Below, in pieces: positions 17,573-27,034 of a stretch of DNA of 64,000 nucleotides. The stretch comes from Pectinatus frisingensis (lineage in GTDB: Bacteria > Bacillota > Negativicutes > Selenomonadales > Selenomonadaceae). Position 1 is the stretch's first letter; every line of letters starts with the position of its first letter. The translations under genes and the position numbers were made by a program. The notes beneath the pieces are model-generated. The model did no database searches and was not told where the DNA came from. It saw only the letters and a list, made by a program, of their open reading frames with translations. The stretch is from the NCBI RefSeq assembly GCF_015732285.1, contig NZ_WIQU01000042.1, positions 98,312-162,311 on the forward strand, in the 5' to 3' direction.

Positions 17573-18372
17573 TAGATTTTCCCCATTGATCTGGATTTGA
17601 CAACAGCTGCTGTTACAGTGTCGATTAAAGCACCGCGAACACCATGTTCTTCCATTACCTGGACACCTTCGATGGTTGTTCCGCCGGGAGATGTTACTTG
17701 ATCACGCAATTGCGCAGGATGAAGCCCTGTTTCAAGCACCATTTTTGCTGAACCGAGAACGGTCTGGGCAGCGAGTTTTATTGCGGCATCACGTTTTAGT
17801 CCGGCTTTTACACCAGCGTCTGATAAGGCATCAATAATAATAAATATAAAAGCAGGACCGCTTCCAGATAAACCGGCAACAGCATCCATCAATTTTTCCT
17901 CAACAATTATTGCGGCACCTGCAGCAGCAAATATTTTTTCAGCAGTAACACTGTTGGTTTCATTTACATGCGAGCCAAGTGAAATAGCTGACATGCCGGC
18001 TCCCACAGCCATTGGTGTATTGGGCATAACCCGAACAACCGGATTTTGCGGGAATGATTTTTCTAAGACGGACAAAGTTAATCCGGTTACAATTGAAATT
18101 ATCATTGTGGTCGGATTGACAGTATTTTTTATCTCATCAATTGCTTTTTTTGCCGTTTGCGGTTTTATGGCCAATATAAGAACATCAACGTTTTTAATAA
18201 AATTGTCGGAACCAACATAAGCATTTATATTATATTTATTTTTTAAGTATTCACAGCGGGAGGCTTTGTGATCGGAAACAAAGACATTTTTTTCCGGCAG
18301 TAAATTTTGGGAGGTAATGCCGCATACTATGGCCTCAGCCATGGCGCCGCCACCGATAAATCCTATTTTCAT
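17572..18372 (-). CDS. proC: Pyrroline-5-carboxylate reductase
   Basis: 266 residues. It reduces pyrroline-5-carboxylate to proline with NAD(P)H. The Rossmann motif MKIGFIGGGAMAEAI is at the very start, GLSGSGPAFIFI lies mid-protein, and the C-terminal TSPGGTTIEGVQVMEE is diagnostic. ATG 18372 has GGAG 8 bases upstream; the earlier GTG 18381 sits within that spacing. With proB and proA at 24.5-26.9 kb the full glutamate-to-proline route is in this window, split between two transcription blocks. Confidence 0.95.
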   Translation of the reverse strand: MKIGFIGGGAMAEAIVCGITSQNLLPEKNVFVSDHKASRCEYLKNKYNINAYVGSDNFIKNVDVLILAIKPQTAKKAIDEIKNTVNPTTMIISIVTGLTLSVLEKSFPQNPVVRVMPNTPMAVGAGMSAISLGSHVNETNSVTAEKIFAAAGAAIIVEEKLMDAVAGLSGSGPAFIFIIIDALSDAGVKAGLKRDAAIKLAAQTVLGSAKMVLETGLHPAQLRDQVTSPGGTTIEGVQVMEEHGVRGALIDTVTAAVVKSRSMGKI

Positions 18373-18402
18373 TAAAATCACTCCAGTATTATTAATATAA
18401 AA

Positions 18403-18885
18403 TTATTCCCAGGGAAGTTTATCATCCTGAGATGGTTGCGAACGACGGGATGGCGGATCGGAAAAAGTCACATTTACATTGTTAGGGGCACATAAAAATA
18501 TATGTTGACCTACTTTTTTTATATCGCCGGCTAAAGCATATGTGGCACCGCTAATAAAATCGATGATCCTTTTAGTAGTATCATCATTGGTATTTTCAAA
18601 ATTCAGAACTACCGGTTTGCGTGCCTTAATATGGTCGGCAATTTGCTGGGCGTCATCGAAGGAAACCGGTTCGATAATAATAACTTTCATTTGTCGATTT
18701 GTTCCGGCTGAACCACTGTTGGCAGAATAGGCTGCTGACTGAAAATCCACAATATTATCCTGATTATTCATGTCATTGTATTCGGACGGATCACCGTCAA
18801 AATCTCTGTCTTGCATACTATCGGAATTCTTGTTTTTATCGTCGTTAAGGCCTATTTTGCTGCCAAACTTATCGAACAAACTCAT
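18403..18885 (-). CDS. sepF: Cell division protein SepF
   Basis: 160 residues. An N-terminal amphipathic start (MSLFDKFGSKIGL) likely touches the membrane, followed by an acidic, Asn-rich linker (about 20-65) and the SepF core (VIIIEPVSFDDAQQIADHIK, FISGATYALAGDIKKVGQ). SepF bundles and tethers FtsZ at the division site. It lies between yggS and proC in the order typical of Firmicutes. Confidence 0.95.
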   Translation of the reverse strand: MSLFDKFGSKIGLNDDKNKNSDSMQDRDFDGDPSEYNDMNNQDNIVDFQSAAYSANSGSAGTNRQMKVIIIEPVSFDDAQQIADHIKARKPVVLNFENTNDDTTKRIIDFISGATYALAGDIKKVGQHIFLCAPNNVNVTFSDPPSRRSQPSQDDKLPWE

Positions 18886-18896
18886 AATAATCCTCC

Positions 18897-19586
18897 TTAA
18901 TATTGGCGTGGGCCAAATATTGCGGTGCCTACACGCACAATGTTGGCTCCTTCTTCTACAGCAATTTTATAATCATGTGTCATTCCCATAGAAAGATAAC
19001 GGATATCGGCATTATGGAAATGCAGATGTTTTACTTTTTCAAATAATGTGTACATCTTTTTAAACATTGGCCGGACTTGCTCCAAATTATCCAAATTTGG
19101 AGCAATAAACATAAGACCCTGCAGTTTTAATGATGACAGATTATCTACATCCTGAAGCAATGCATTTAAATCTTCGATATATATTCCAGTCTTGCTTAAT
19201 TCTTTTACTAAATTGACTTGGATCAGTATATTTTGTATCTTATTCAGTTTAGCGGCTTCTTTATCTATGGTTTCAGCAAGTTTAATACTGTCGACCGATT
19301 CAATGAAATCAAACATTTTTACAGCATGCTTTACCTTATTAGTTTGTAAATGTCCGATTAAATGCCAGGCAACCTGACGGTCAAGCTGTCCGTATTTTTC
19401 CCAAGCTTCCTGAACACGATTTTCACCGATTGTATCAGCTCCGGCATCAATAGCTTCACGCATTTCAGCAACGGTATGATTTTTGGTTACCGCAATTAAC
19501 TTGATTTTTTTAGACATTGTCGCCTGACGTTTTTTAGCAGCTTCAATAATGCATTGTTCCACTGATAATAGATTTTCTTTAATCAT
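18897..19586 (-). CDS. yggS: PLP homeostasis protein YggS/YlmE
   Basis: 229 residues. A single-domain alanine-racemase-like barrel with the PLP lysine in IKLIAVTKNHT and phosphate-contacting SMGMTHDYKIAVEEGANIVRVG near the end, where the final GxxIFG is intact. It buffers pyridoxal phosphate and affects amino acid pools. ATG 19586 is chosen because AAAGGAG lies about 9 bases upstream; the longer frame to 19643 has no ribosome binding site. Confidence 0.92.
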   Translation of the reverse strand: MIKENLLSVEQCIIEAAKKRQATMSKKIKLIAVTKNHTVAEMREAIDAGADTIGENRVQEAWEKYGQLDRQVAWHLIGHLQTNKVKHAVKMFDFIESVDSIKLAETIDKEAAKLNKIQNILIQVNLVKELSKTGIYIEDLNALLQDVDNLSSLKLQGLMFIAPNLDNLEQVRPMFKKMYTLFEKVKHLHFHNADIRYLSMGMTHDYKIAVEEGANIVRVGTAIFGPRQY

Positions 19587-19706
19587 CAATATATACTCCT
19601 TTAAAGACAGAATAATTCGCCTGTACGATAAGATTACGGCCAATGATCATCGTCTTTAATGTTAACTATAATAAATTCCCCTTAAACAAAAGGTTTTCCT
19701 GCAATA

Positions 19707-19735
19707 ATTATACCCTTTTAACAATAAAATTTAAA
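19707..19735 (-). promoter_or_regulatory. Possible internal promoter before yggS
   Basis: On the minus strand TTTAAA and TATAAT are separated by 17 bases in the 144-base gap between ylmD and yggS. The -10 is perfect and the -35 weak. Confidence 0.35.
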
Positions 19736-20555
19736 TGTTATTTAAACAAATTACAGCAGCATGACGGCCAGTTTTTTCCTTATCGGCTCTATATGAATAA
19801 AAAAGTGAAGAATTACAGCTGGTGCATGGACTTTCAGCAGCAATGTTGCAAGATAAAAGGCCATGTATTGTGAGCAGTGCCTTATTGGCTTCATAAAGTG
19901 AAAGATGATAACGGTCATTTTGTTTAACTAGTATGTGGTCAAGGGTAAAATGAGCGGAATCATTAAATAAAGCAGCAAACTTGTCAGCAACTTCATTACC
20001 TATTTCGTAACAACACTGTCCGATGCAAGGACCAATACCGGCAATACAGTCTTGTGGATTGGTTTTATAAGCCCTGTGCATTGTGTGCAATGTACTGGCG
20101 GCGATATCGCCAACAGTCCCGCGCCAGCCAGCGTGAGAAAGACCAACTGCTTTATGTACCGGATCATATATCAAAAGTGGTGCACAATCGGCAAAAAAAA
20201 GCATTAATGGAGTATTGGGAACATCGGTTACTAATCCGTCGGTACCGGCAATAGTGTCATTAAGACTAAGTGTACCTTTGCCGCGATCAACCTTGGTCAC
20301 AATATGAACATGAGTACCATGTATTTGTTCGCAACACACAGTATTTTGCAGGGAAAGATTCAGCTGTGAACAAAAAATATGCCTGTTTTCAATTACCTTA
20401 TCAGGGACATCAGCAACATGCAGACCCAGATTTAATGATTTGTAATAAGAGTCGCTGACCCCGCCAATGCGGGTAGAGATGCCATGAATAAAATTTTTTC
20501 GATATTTGTTAAGTAAATCAATTGTATATACAGATGGAAAACTATTATTGTACAT
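19731..20555 (-). CDS. ylmD: YlmD/YfiH multicopper-polyphenol-oxidase-like purine nucleoside enzyme
   Basis: 274 residues. The zinc-site motifs typical of the family are visible: CCEQIHGTHVH, FADCAPLLIYDP, LSHAGWRGT and GIGPCIGQCCYEIG. Homologues act on purine nucleosides (adenosine phosphorylase/deaminase activities) and one affects peptidoglycan fidelity. It is 12 bases downstream of the radical SAM gene and precedes yggS, as in the ylmDEFGH group of Gram-positives. Confidence 0.88.
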   Translation of the reverse strand: MYNNSFPSVYTIDLLNKYRKNFIHGISTRIGGVSDSYYKSLNLGLHVADVPDKVIENRHIFCSQLNLSLQNTVCCEQIHGTHVHIVTKVDRGKGTLSLNDTIAGTDGLVTDVPNTPLMLFFADCAPLLIYDPVHKAVGLSHAGWRGTVGDIAASTLHTMHRAYKTNPQDCIAGIGPCIGQCCYEIGNEVADKFAALFNDSAHFTLDHILVKQNDRYHLSLYEANKALLTIHGLLSCNIAAESPCTSCNSSLFYSYRADKEKTGRHAAVICLNNI

Positions 20556-20567
20556 TTGCAGCTCCTT

Positions 20568-22289
20568 TCAGCAAACACCGCAGCGCCGGCAATTTTCAAA
20601 ACATTTCAAGGTAGGTTTTTCTTGTTTTGCCATTTCTAATTCATGAATAAAATAGGATTTTTTTACTCCCATATCCAAAGTGTCCCATGGAAGAATTTCA
20701 TCAGTGCAGCGCTGCCGATAAAGATAAAAATCTTCATCGATAAGGTGCTGTTTCATTACTTTAGGCAATAATTTCAAACTGCCGGATCTATATGTCTCAA
20801 GCAGAATTTGTGAAATGCGCCGGTCCCCACGGGCCAGAATGCCTTGCAGGCATGATTCTCTCGAAGATTCTGTCAGTACTTCAATACGTCGATCTTTTTT
20901 CAAAGTATTTTTGATATGTTTTAATATGATAGAGGTTGATTTGATATCAGCCATTGGCAGCCATTGGAAAGGAGTGAATGGCTTCGGCACAAAAGGATTT
21001 ATACTCAAAGTCAATTTACCATGGGCATTGTGATCGTCCATATAAGCTCGCAGTTTATATGCCATAGTAATTATTGCTTCTGTGTCTTCAAAGGTTTCTT
21101 CCGGCAGTCCCACCATTATATACAAACGGAAATTTTTAATACCGGCTTTTATTCCCATATCCATTGCGCTATATAAGTGTTTATCTTCAATGCCTTTGTT
21201 GATAATGCGGCGAATCTTATCACTACCGGCTTCAGGAGCTAAAGTCAAGGTTTTTTGACCACTGGCTGCAAGAGAGTCAACTAACAGCTGCGTGACTGAA
21301 TCGGCACGAAAAGAAGCTACAGACATAGGATGGTGGGTTTCATTGATAAATTGACAAATAGTATCTATTTGGGGATGATCTGAAACCGCCGCACCCATCA
21401 GGCCAATTTTTTTTTGTGACGGGACGGCTAAAATCATTTTTTTAATAGAAGCTACGCTTCTGTTGCGAGGTTTTCTGAAACAATAACCTGCCATACAAAA
21501 GCGGCAGTGGCGGCCGCAGCCACGTGCTGTTTCGATAAGATAAAAATTGAACTCAGTGTTATTACTGCTGATTACAGTATGTGCCGGATATGCATCAATA
21601 TTTTTTATCCACTGCCGCGAAACTTTGCATGGAACATTATTTTGTGGTTCGATAGCCGATAATAAACCGGATTCACTGTAAAAGTGGTGATAAAAACATG
21701 GAACATATACGCCGGGAATATGGGCAAGTTTCAACAAAATATCATGACGTGAAATATTTTTACTGCGGCAGTCAAGATAGGCATCAAGAAGATTATTTAT
21801 TGTTTCTTCTCCCTCACCAATGATAAAGGCATCGATAAATAATGACAATGGTTCGGGATTGAAAGTGGAACAGGGACCGCCGGCAATAACCAGTGGATCA
21901 TGATCTTCCCGTTCACTGGATAAAAGTGAGACTTTTCCCAACTCCAGCATAGACAAAACATTGAAATAATCAAGTTCAAATGATATGGCAAAGCCGATAA
22001 TGGCAAATTCATATAAAGCAGTCTGTGATTCAAGACTTAAAAGAGGGGTATTAGTCTGATCATACTGTTTTTGCAGATGTTTATCGGGCACGAAAAAACG
22101 TTCAGCGGCAGTATCAGGGCGGGAATTGATTTGATTGTAAATTATATGCATACCCAAATTGGACATACCAACATTGTATTGATTGGGATAACATAATGCA
22201 AAACGTGTGCGGATACCGGTGGGAAAGATGCTGTATCCGGTTTCATCATGCAATACACTTTGCAGGTAACTTTTAATTTTCCATGACAA
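20568..22289 (-). CDS. Radical SAM protein with B12-binding-like N-terminus (TIGR03960-like)
   Basis: 573 residues. The N-terminal part (ALCYPNQYNVGMSNLG) resembles the cobalamin-binding-type domain of YgiQ-like enzymes. The radical SAM motif is TARGCGRHCRFC, followed by TLTLAPEAGSDKIRR. The C-terminus ends with clustered cysteines (CFENCRRCGVC), perhaps a second metal site. The start is TTG with GGAGG 8 bases upstream. It is the first gene of the block leading to ylmD and pyrR. Family function is unassigned; a tRNA or cofactor role would be guesswork. Confidence 0.75.
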   Translation of the reverse strand: MSWKIKSYLQSVLHDETGYSIFPTGIRTRFALCYPNQYNVGMSNLGMHIIYNQINSRPDTAAERFFVPDKHLQKQYDQTNTPLLSLESQTALYEFAIIGFAISFELDYFNVLSMLELGKVSLLSSEREDHDPLVIAGGPCSTFNPEPLSLFIDAFIIGEGEETINNLLDAYLDCRSKNISRHDILLKLAHIPGVYVPCFYHHFYSESGLLSAIEPQNNVPCKVSRQWIKNIDAYPAHTVISSNNTEFNFYLIETARGCGRHCRFCMAGYCFRKPRNRSVASIKKMILAVPSQKKIGLMGAAVSDHPQIDTICQFINETHHPMSVASFRADSVTQLLVDSLAASGQKTLTLAPEAGSDKIRRIINKGIEDKHLYSAMDMGIKAGIKNFRLYIMVGLPEETFEDTEAIITMAYKLRAYMDDHNAHGKLTLSINPFVPKPFTPFQWLPMADIKSTSIILKHIKNTLKKDRRIEVLTESSRESCLQGILARGDRRISQILLETYRSGSLKLLPKVMKQHLIDEDFYLYRQRCTDEILPWDTLDMGVKKSYFIHELEMAKQEKPTLKCFENCRRCGVC

Positions 22290-22323
22290 AATTTATGCCT
22301 CCAGCGATAAAATATATAAAAAT

Positions 22324-22408
22324 AAAAAAGACCATTGCCAGAACTTTAAGTATCAATAGCATAATATCTATTATGCCGATTAACAACAGTTTTGGCAACA
22401 GTCTTTTT
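22324..22408 (-). terminator. Large three-part hairpin/terminator after nrdR
   Basis: The outer stem pairs AAAAGAC-TTGCCA-type arms on either side, with an inner perfect repeat GCATAATA/TATTATGC (22359-22376). A T-run (TTTTTTA) follows on the minus strand. It separates nrdR from the radical SAM gene. Confidence 0.7.
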
Positions 22409-22409
22409 A

Positions 22410-22874
22410 TTATTTATTTCCCTTGGCAGCACGCAATTCTTTTAATTCTTGGGCAAAGTTATCAATATCAGTAAATTTGCGATAGACTGATGCAAAACGT
22501 ATATATGCGACTTCATCAAAGCCTTTGAGACGCGCCATTACTAATTCACCAATTTTTTTGCTGGGAATTTCTGTTGACATCATATTGCGCAATTCTTTTT
22601 CAATATTGTCAGCAAAACGAATGATTGTTTCAGTTGGAATGTCCCTTTTATAGCAGGAACTGATAATTCCGTTGCGCAGCTTGTTGCGGTCGAATACAGC
22701 CCGGCGCCCGTCATTTTTTATTACGAACAGTGGAATGGTTTCTACTGTCTCATATGTAGTAAAACGCTTGCCGCATGCAGAACATTCTCGGCGGCGGCGT
22801 ATTGATTTTCCGTCATCGACAGAGCGTGAATCAATTACGCGGCTGTCAATAGTTCCGCAAAATGGACACTTCAT
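22410..22874 (-). CDS. nrdR: Transcriptional repressor NrdR
   Basis: 154 residues. The zinc ribbon has CxxC pairs in MKCPFCGT and CSACGKRF, with the ATP-cone domain after it ([16 protein letters not shown]). It senses ATP/dATP and represses ribonucleotide reductase genes through NrdR boxes. ATG 22874 has an AGGTG-like site upstream and matches family length; the longer frame to 22922 does not. It is 13 bases downstream of the rodZ-like gene. Confidence 0.95.
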   Translation of the reverse strand: MKCPFCGTIDSRVIDSRSVDDGKSIRRRRECSACGKRFTTYETVETIPLFVIKNDGRRAVFDRNKLRNGIISSCYKRDIPTETIIRFADNIEKELRNMMSTEIPSKKIGELVMARLKGFDEVAYIRFASVYRKFTDIDNFAQELKELRAAKGNK

Positions 22875-22887
22875 GGATACACCTGCT

Positions 22888-23679
22888 TTATTTTTTGATA
22901 TCTTCCACTTTATTATCGGCAAATTTTTTAGTTACGACAGCACCGACAGCACCAAGGTTATCAATAGATTTGCCGTTGAAGGTAACTTTTGCTGCACCGG
23001 CATTGCCTAAAGTCATAGTAATATCTTTTTGTCCGTCCCAGTTAAAGGAACTACCCTTATCGACTGTCTTGCTGAAGACAGTTTTTCCATCTATAGTCAC
23101 GTCTACCCAGCATTTATCATTAAAGACGGCATTTATATGCACACCACTTGTTTTTTCAACAGGAGATGCAGTCGGTGGAGCAGCTGTGGTCTGTGAAGAT
23201 GGATTGGCAGGTACCGGATTAGGTGATGTTGGCGTAGAAAATGAGGAGAAAATAAAATAAGCTGCACAGGCAATTATTATTATTATGATGATTCCGCCAA
23301 AGACGATGTTGGAAAAGTTTCTTTTTTTCCGACGATATTTTATACGCTGATCAAGAGAGACAGCAGGTTTTTGCGGAACTGTCTCAGTGGTGATTGCCTG
23401 AGGTGTTCTATCAGGAGCAACGTTAGGTACACCAGCTGCCGGTTGTTCGGCAGGCTGCCTTTCAGCATAATACTTGTTTAACATTTCATCTTGATCAAGC
23501 CCTAAATACTTAGCATATGTTCTGATAAATCCCTTGAGGTATACTTCACCTCGAATTGTTTTGTAGTTACCCTTTTCTATGGCATCTAAATATAAAGTTC
23601 GTATATTTGTTTCACTTTCGACGTCCTTCAAAGTGAGCTGCTTTTTTTCTCGTTCTTGTCGAAAAATATCGCCAATCAT
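22888..23679 (-). CDS. rodZ: RodZ-like HTH/membrane protein
   Basis: About 263 residues. An N-terminal helix-turn-helix (about 1-70; [19 protein letters not shown]), a basic juxtamembrane segment (YRRKKRN), one transmembrane helix rich in Ile (about 130-150), a Pro/Thr/Ser linker and a C-terminal DUF4115-type beta domain. RodZ links MreB to the cell wall elongation machinery, so it is a cell-shape factor. ATG 23679 has AAGGGAG 8 bases upstream. A promoter candidate lies just before it. Confidence 0.85.
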   Translation of the reverse strand: MIGDIFRQEREKKQLTLKDVESETNIRTLYLDAIEKGNYKTIRGEVYLKGFIRTYAKYLGLDQDEMLNKYYAERQPAEQPAAGVPNVAPDRTPQAITTETVPQKPAVSLDQRIKYRRKKRNFSNIVFGGIIIIIIIACAAYFIFSSFSTPTSPNPVPANPSSQTTAAPPTASPVEKTSGVHINAVFNDKCWVDVTIDGKTVFSKTVDKGSSFNWDGQKDITMTLGNAGAAKVTFNGKSIDNLGAVGAVVTKKFADNKVEDIKK

Positions 23680-23714
23680 GCCATTTTCTCCCTTCATAAA
23701 AGCACATTGTATTA

Positions 23715-23744
23715 ATTATAGCGTATATCAGATTTTTTGACAAA
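23715..23744 (-). promoter_or_regulatory. Promoter before the rodZ-like gene
   Basis: Minus strand TTGTCA, 18 bases, then TATAAT, in the gap between nadD and the rodZ-like gene. Confidence 0.6.
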
Positions 23745-23758
23745 CTATAGAATTACAA

Positions 23759-24364
23759 CTAGGTAAGGTATAAATGTTCCTTGCGAATGTATTGCTCAAC
23801 AGTTTCGGGCAATATATACTTTATAGAATAGCCCTTTCGCAGACGATTGCGTATGTCGGTGGAAGATATTTCCAGTTCAGGTGTGGCGAGCTTGTGAATA
23901 CGCTTTTCGCCCAATTCACCAAAATGTTTTTTTATGGCATCAACATCAGGTATACAGCCCTGTCGCGTAGCTGCAATAAACTGGCACATATCCAGTAATT
24001 CTTCAATACGATCCCATGTGGGCAGTTCCTGGACAGCGTCAGCACCGGTAATAAAATAAAATTCGGTGTCCTGTGGATATGTTTTGATCAATTCCCCAAC
24101 AGTATCAATAGTATAGGATGGGCCCGAACGACGCATTTCAATATCAGAAACTTCGAAATAAGGATTGGAACATGTTGCAAGTAAAGTCATATTAAAACGA
24201 TGAATAGCAGAAGTGATAGTAAGACCTGCCTTGTGGGGTGGATTGGCTGCCGGTATAAAAATAACCTGTTCCATTTTATATTCATCACGTACTGCCTCGG
24301 CAGTCATTAAGTGACCGTAGTGTATGGGATCAAAAGTACCGCCCATAATACCAATTTTTCTCAT
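23759..24364 (-). CDS. nadD: Nicotinate-nucleotide adenylyltransferase
   Basis: 201 residues. Starts with the nucleotidyltransferase signature GIMGGTFDPIHYGHL and ends with ISSTDIRNRL, both diagnostic. It adenylates nicotinate mononucleotide in NAD synthesis. ATG 24364 (AGGAG upstream) overlaps the stop of a 53-codon ORF (ATGA), so the longer upstream frame to 24454 is rejected. The usual YqeK/RsfS partners are not adjacent here. Confidence 0.95.
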   Translation of the reverse strand: MRKIGIMGGTFDPIHYGHLMTAEAVRDEYKMEQVIFIPAANPPHKAGLTITSAIHRFNMTLLATCSNPYFEVSDIEMRRSGPSYTIDTVGELIKTYPQDTEFYFITGADAVQELPTWDRIEELLDMCQFIAATRQGCIPDVDAIKKHFGELGEKRIHKLATPELEISSTDIRNRLRKGYSIKYILPETVEQYIRKEHLYLT

Positions 24365-24522
24365 TGAAATGCTCCTGCTAAAGATTTTAGTAAAAAATAT
24401 ATTACCAGCATGATAATAAGCATAAATAAGATTGCCCTCAAGTAATCGAGACAATCATATTGTCCCTTTGGTGTATGAAGATATTGCTGTATAGTGTGCA
24501 GATAGCTGCATAGTTTATTCAT
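24361..24522 (-). CDS. 53-residue predicted membrane protein coupled to proA and nadD
   Basis: This ORF is below the usual size cutoff. Its ATG shares a base with the proA stop (TGATG) and its stop overlaps the nadD start (ATGA), so it is likely translated by coupling at both ends. The N-terminal half is soluble (MNKLCSYLHTIQQYLHTPKG), and the C-terminal half is one hydrophobic helix (AILFMLIIMLVIYFLL) with a short Lys-containing tail. A single-pass inner-membrane protein is likely. I do not recognise a family, and function is unknown. Confidence 0.65.
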   Translation of the reverse strand: MNKLCSYLHTIQQYLHTPKGQYDCLDYLRAILFMLIIMLVIYFLLKSLAGAFQ

Positions 24523-25775
24523 CAGCGGATCTGCCCGTTCCCATCAATCAAATATTTCATAGTAGTTAAAGCGTTGAGACCCATAGGACCTCTGGCGTGC
24601 AATTTTTGCGTGCTGATGCCTATTTCAGCGCCAAAACCAAATTCAAAGCCATCAGTAAAACGGGTGGAAGCATTTACATAAACGGCAGCGGCATCAACGG
24701 CTTTTTGGAATAAACGGGCATTATTATAATTGTTGGTGATTATGACTTCCGAGTGGCCAGTATTATATTTATTAATGTGTTCTATAGCGGCATTGACATT
24801 ATCGACGACTTTTATTGATAATATCAAATCGTGATATTCAGTGGACCAATCTTCTTGTGAGGCGGCAGTCATATCAGGATAAATAGCCTGCGTACGGGGA
24901 CAACCTCTCAGTTCAACTTTATATTCGGCAAGTTTATCGGCGATAATGGGGATGAATTTGTCAGCAATATTTTTATGAACCAATAGTGTTTCTATAGTAT
25001 TGCAGACAGCCGGCCGGGAAGTTTTAGCATTTATTATGATGTTTTGAGCCATATTGAAGTCGGCATCCTCATCAACAAAAGCATGGCAGATACCGGCGCC
25101 GGTTTCAATTACCGGAACGGTACTGTTTTTAACAACATAATTTATCAGACCGTTACCGCCACGGGGAATTATTACATCAATATGTTCGCGCAAATGAAGC
25201 ATTTGGTTTACGATACTTCGGTCAGTTGAATCAATGAACTGAATGGCACCTTCCGGAATACCGGCTTGGTAGGCAGCCAATGCTAACATAGAACTTATTA
25301 TCCTATTGGAATTTATTGCTTCGGAGCCACCGCGCAATATAATGGCATTGCCGGATTTTATGCATAGTCCGATAACATCGGCAGTAACATTGGGTCTGGC
25401 TTCATAAATTACTCCGACAACTCCGAGAGGTACACGCACTGCTCTTATGTCCAATCCGTTAGGACGGCGCATTTCCATTATGCCGCCGCCGATAGGATCG
25501 GGCAATGCCGCTATTTGACGCAGACCATCGGCAATTTGGTGAAGTCGTTCTTCATTGAGCATGAGACGATCAAGTAAAGCTGGACTGAGATTTTCATTAC
25601 GTCCAGCTGATAAATCTAATTGATTTTCCGTTAAAATAAGTTTTTGTCGATGTTCGAGGCAATCGGCCATAGCTGACAAGGCATTATTTTTTTCCCGTGT
25701 TGACAAAGCTGCTAATTTGTGCGACGCATCATCGGCAGCTGCAGCCTGTTTGTTTAAAGCTGCCATCATTTCCAT
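24522..25775 (-). CDS. proA: Gamma-glutamyl phosphate reductase
   Basis: 417 residues. Reduces gamma-glutamyl phosphate to glutamate semialdehyde. The aldehyde-dehydrogenase-fold catalytic Cys lies in RPAVCNTIETLL; the substrate/cofactor region EARPNVTADVIGLC and the C-terminal ARGPMGLNALTT are typical. ATG 25775 has AAGGGGG 8 bases upstream. It sits 31 bases after proB, and its stop overlaps the small membrane ORF. Confidence 0.96.
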   Translation of the reverse strand: MEMMAALNKQAAAADDASHKLAALSTREKNNALSAMADCLEHRQKLILTENQLDLSAGRNENLSPALLDRLMLNEERLHQIADGLRQIAALPDPIGGGIMEMRRPNGLDIRAVRVPLGVVGVIYEARPNVTADVIGLCIKSGNAIILRGGSEAINSNRIISSMLALAAYQAGIPEGAIQFIDSTDRSIVNQMLHLREHIDVIIPRGGNGLINYVVKNSTVPVIETGAGICHAFVDEDADFNMAQNIIINAKTSRPAVCNTIETLLVHKNIADKFIPIIADKLAEYKVELRGCPRTQAIYPDMTAASQEDWSTEYHDLILSIKVVDNVNAAIEHINKYNTGHSEVIITNNYNNARLFQKAVDAAAVYVNASTRFTDGFEFGFGAEIGISTQKLHARGPMGLNALTTMKYLIDGNGQIR

Positions 25776-25806
25776 AAAGAAAACCCCCTTCTATAAAATA
25801 AATACT

Positions 25807-26934
25807 CTAAGTCATTAAAACCATATTATCACGATGGATAATTTCATCATACATTTTTCCTGTAATCAAGGAGGAAAATTCACGCGTGTTATGGCCCTTA
25901 ATTTTAGCTAATACAGCAGAATCATAATTTATTATACCACGGGCGATTTCCCGTGAGTCCGGTGTCAATACCCGTACAGTGTTTCCTGCTGCAAACTCAC
26001 CATCAAAATCTGTTATACCGGCTGCCAGAATACTTGAACCGTTGTTGACCAGGGCAAGTTCACAACCATGATCGACAGTAATACTGCCGGCAATATTTTT
26101 ACCAAATGCCAGCCAGCTTTTCCGGCGTTTTAGATGCATTTCACGGGCTGGGAAAATCGTTCCAACATTCCTTCCGGCAATTATATCAGTTAAGATATTT
26201 TCACGACTGCCATTGGCAATGACCATAGTGACACCGGAACTGGTAGCAATTTTTGCTGCCTGTATTTTAGTGTACATTCCGCCTGTGCCGAATTTTGTAC
26301 CGGCGCCACCGGCGGCCCGTTCAATTTTCGGAGTTATATTAGTTATTTTTTCAATGAATTTGGCATCCGGATATAGCTGAGGATTCTTATCATAAAGACC
26401 ATCAATATCGGTCAGCAATATTAGTGCATCAGCATCGACTATACTGGCAACAATTGCTGATAAAGTATCATTGTCGCCAATTTTTAGCTGGTCAACAGCT
26501 ACAACGTCATTTTCATTGATTATGGGGATGACCTGCATTTGCAATAAAGCTAGAAGTGCATTGCGGGAATTTATATATTGAGAATAGCGCACAGAATTTT
26601 CTTTTGTTAAAAGTACCTGAGCAACGGTTTGACCATATTCATTGAATAATTTTTCATAAATATGCATTAAAATGCCCTGACCGATTGCAGCCAATGCCTG
26701 TTTTTCCGGGACGTTGTCAGGTTTATGTTTTTTATTCATACGTGCCAAACCGGCACCGACGGCACCGGACGTGACCAATAGTATTTCTTTGCCTCTATTG
26801 TTCAAATCTGCCAATTGCCGTACAAGACATTCAATGCGTTGAATATTGAGTTTGCCTGTGGGATAATTCAGGGTGCTGGTCCCAATTTTAACGATGATGC
26901 GGCCGGCATTTTTAAGCCCGATTCTATCCGTCAT
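25807..26934 (-). CDS. proB: Glutamate 5-kinase
   Basis: 375 residues. The kinase domain (about 1-260) starts at RIIVKIGTSTL and includes TSGAVGAGL and GTGGMYTKIQAA. A C-terminal PUA domain (about 275-355) is present, as in proline-feedback-regulated enzymes. Catalyses the first, regulated step of proline synthesis. ATG 26934 has AAGGT 7 bases upstream; the earlier ATG 26949 lies in that spacer region. Confidence 0.95.
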   Translation of the reverse strand: MTDRIGLKNAGRIIVKIGTSTLNYPTGKLNIQRIECLVRQLADLNNRGKEILLVTSGAVGAGLARMNKKHKPDNVPEKQALAAIGQGILMHIYEKLFNEYGQTVAQVLLTKENSVRYSQYINSRNALLALLQMQVIPIINENDVVAVDQLKIGDNDTLSAIVASIVDADALILLTDIDGLYDKNPQLYPDAKFIEKITNITPKIERAAGGAGTKFGTGGMYTKIQAAKIATSSGVTMVIANGSRENILTDIIAGRNVGTIFPAREMHLKRRKSWLAFGKNIAGSITVDHGCELALVNNGSSILAAGITDFDGEFAAGNTVRVLTPDSREIARGIINYDSAVLAKIKGHNTREFSSLITGKMYDEIIHRDNMVLMT

Positions 26935-27034
26935 AATACTTACCTTCATTCATTAGTGACTGTCAGTCTTTTTAAACAGGCGGACAGCTTGATTCAATAA
27001 ATCATTCCGTAATAATGCTGATGTAATAGTTTAT

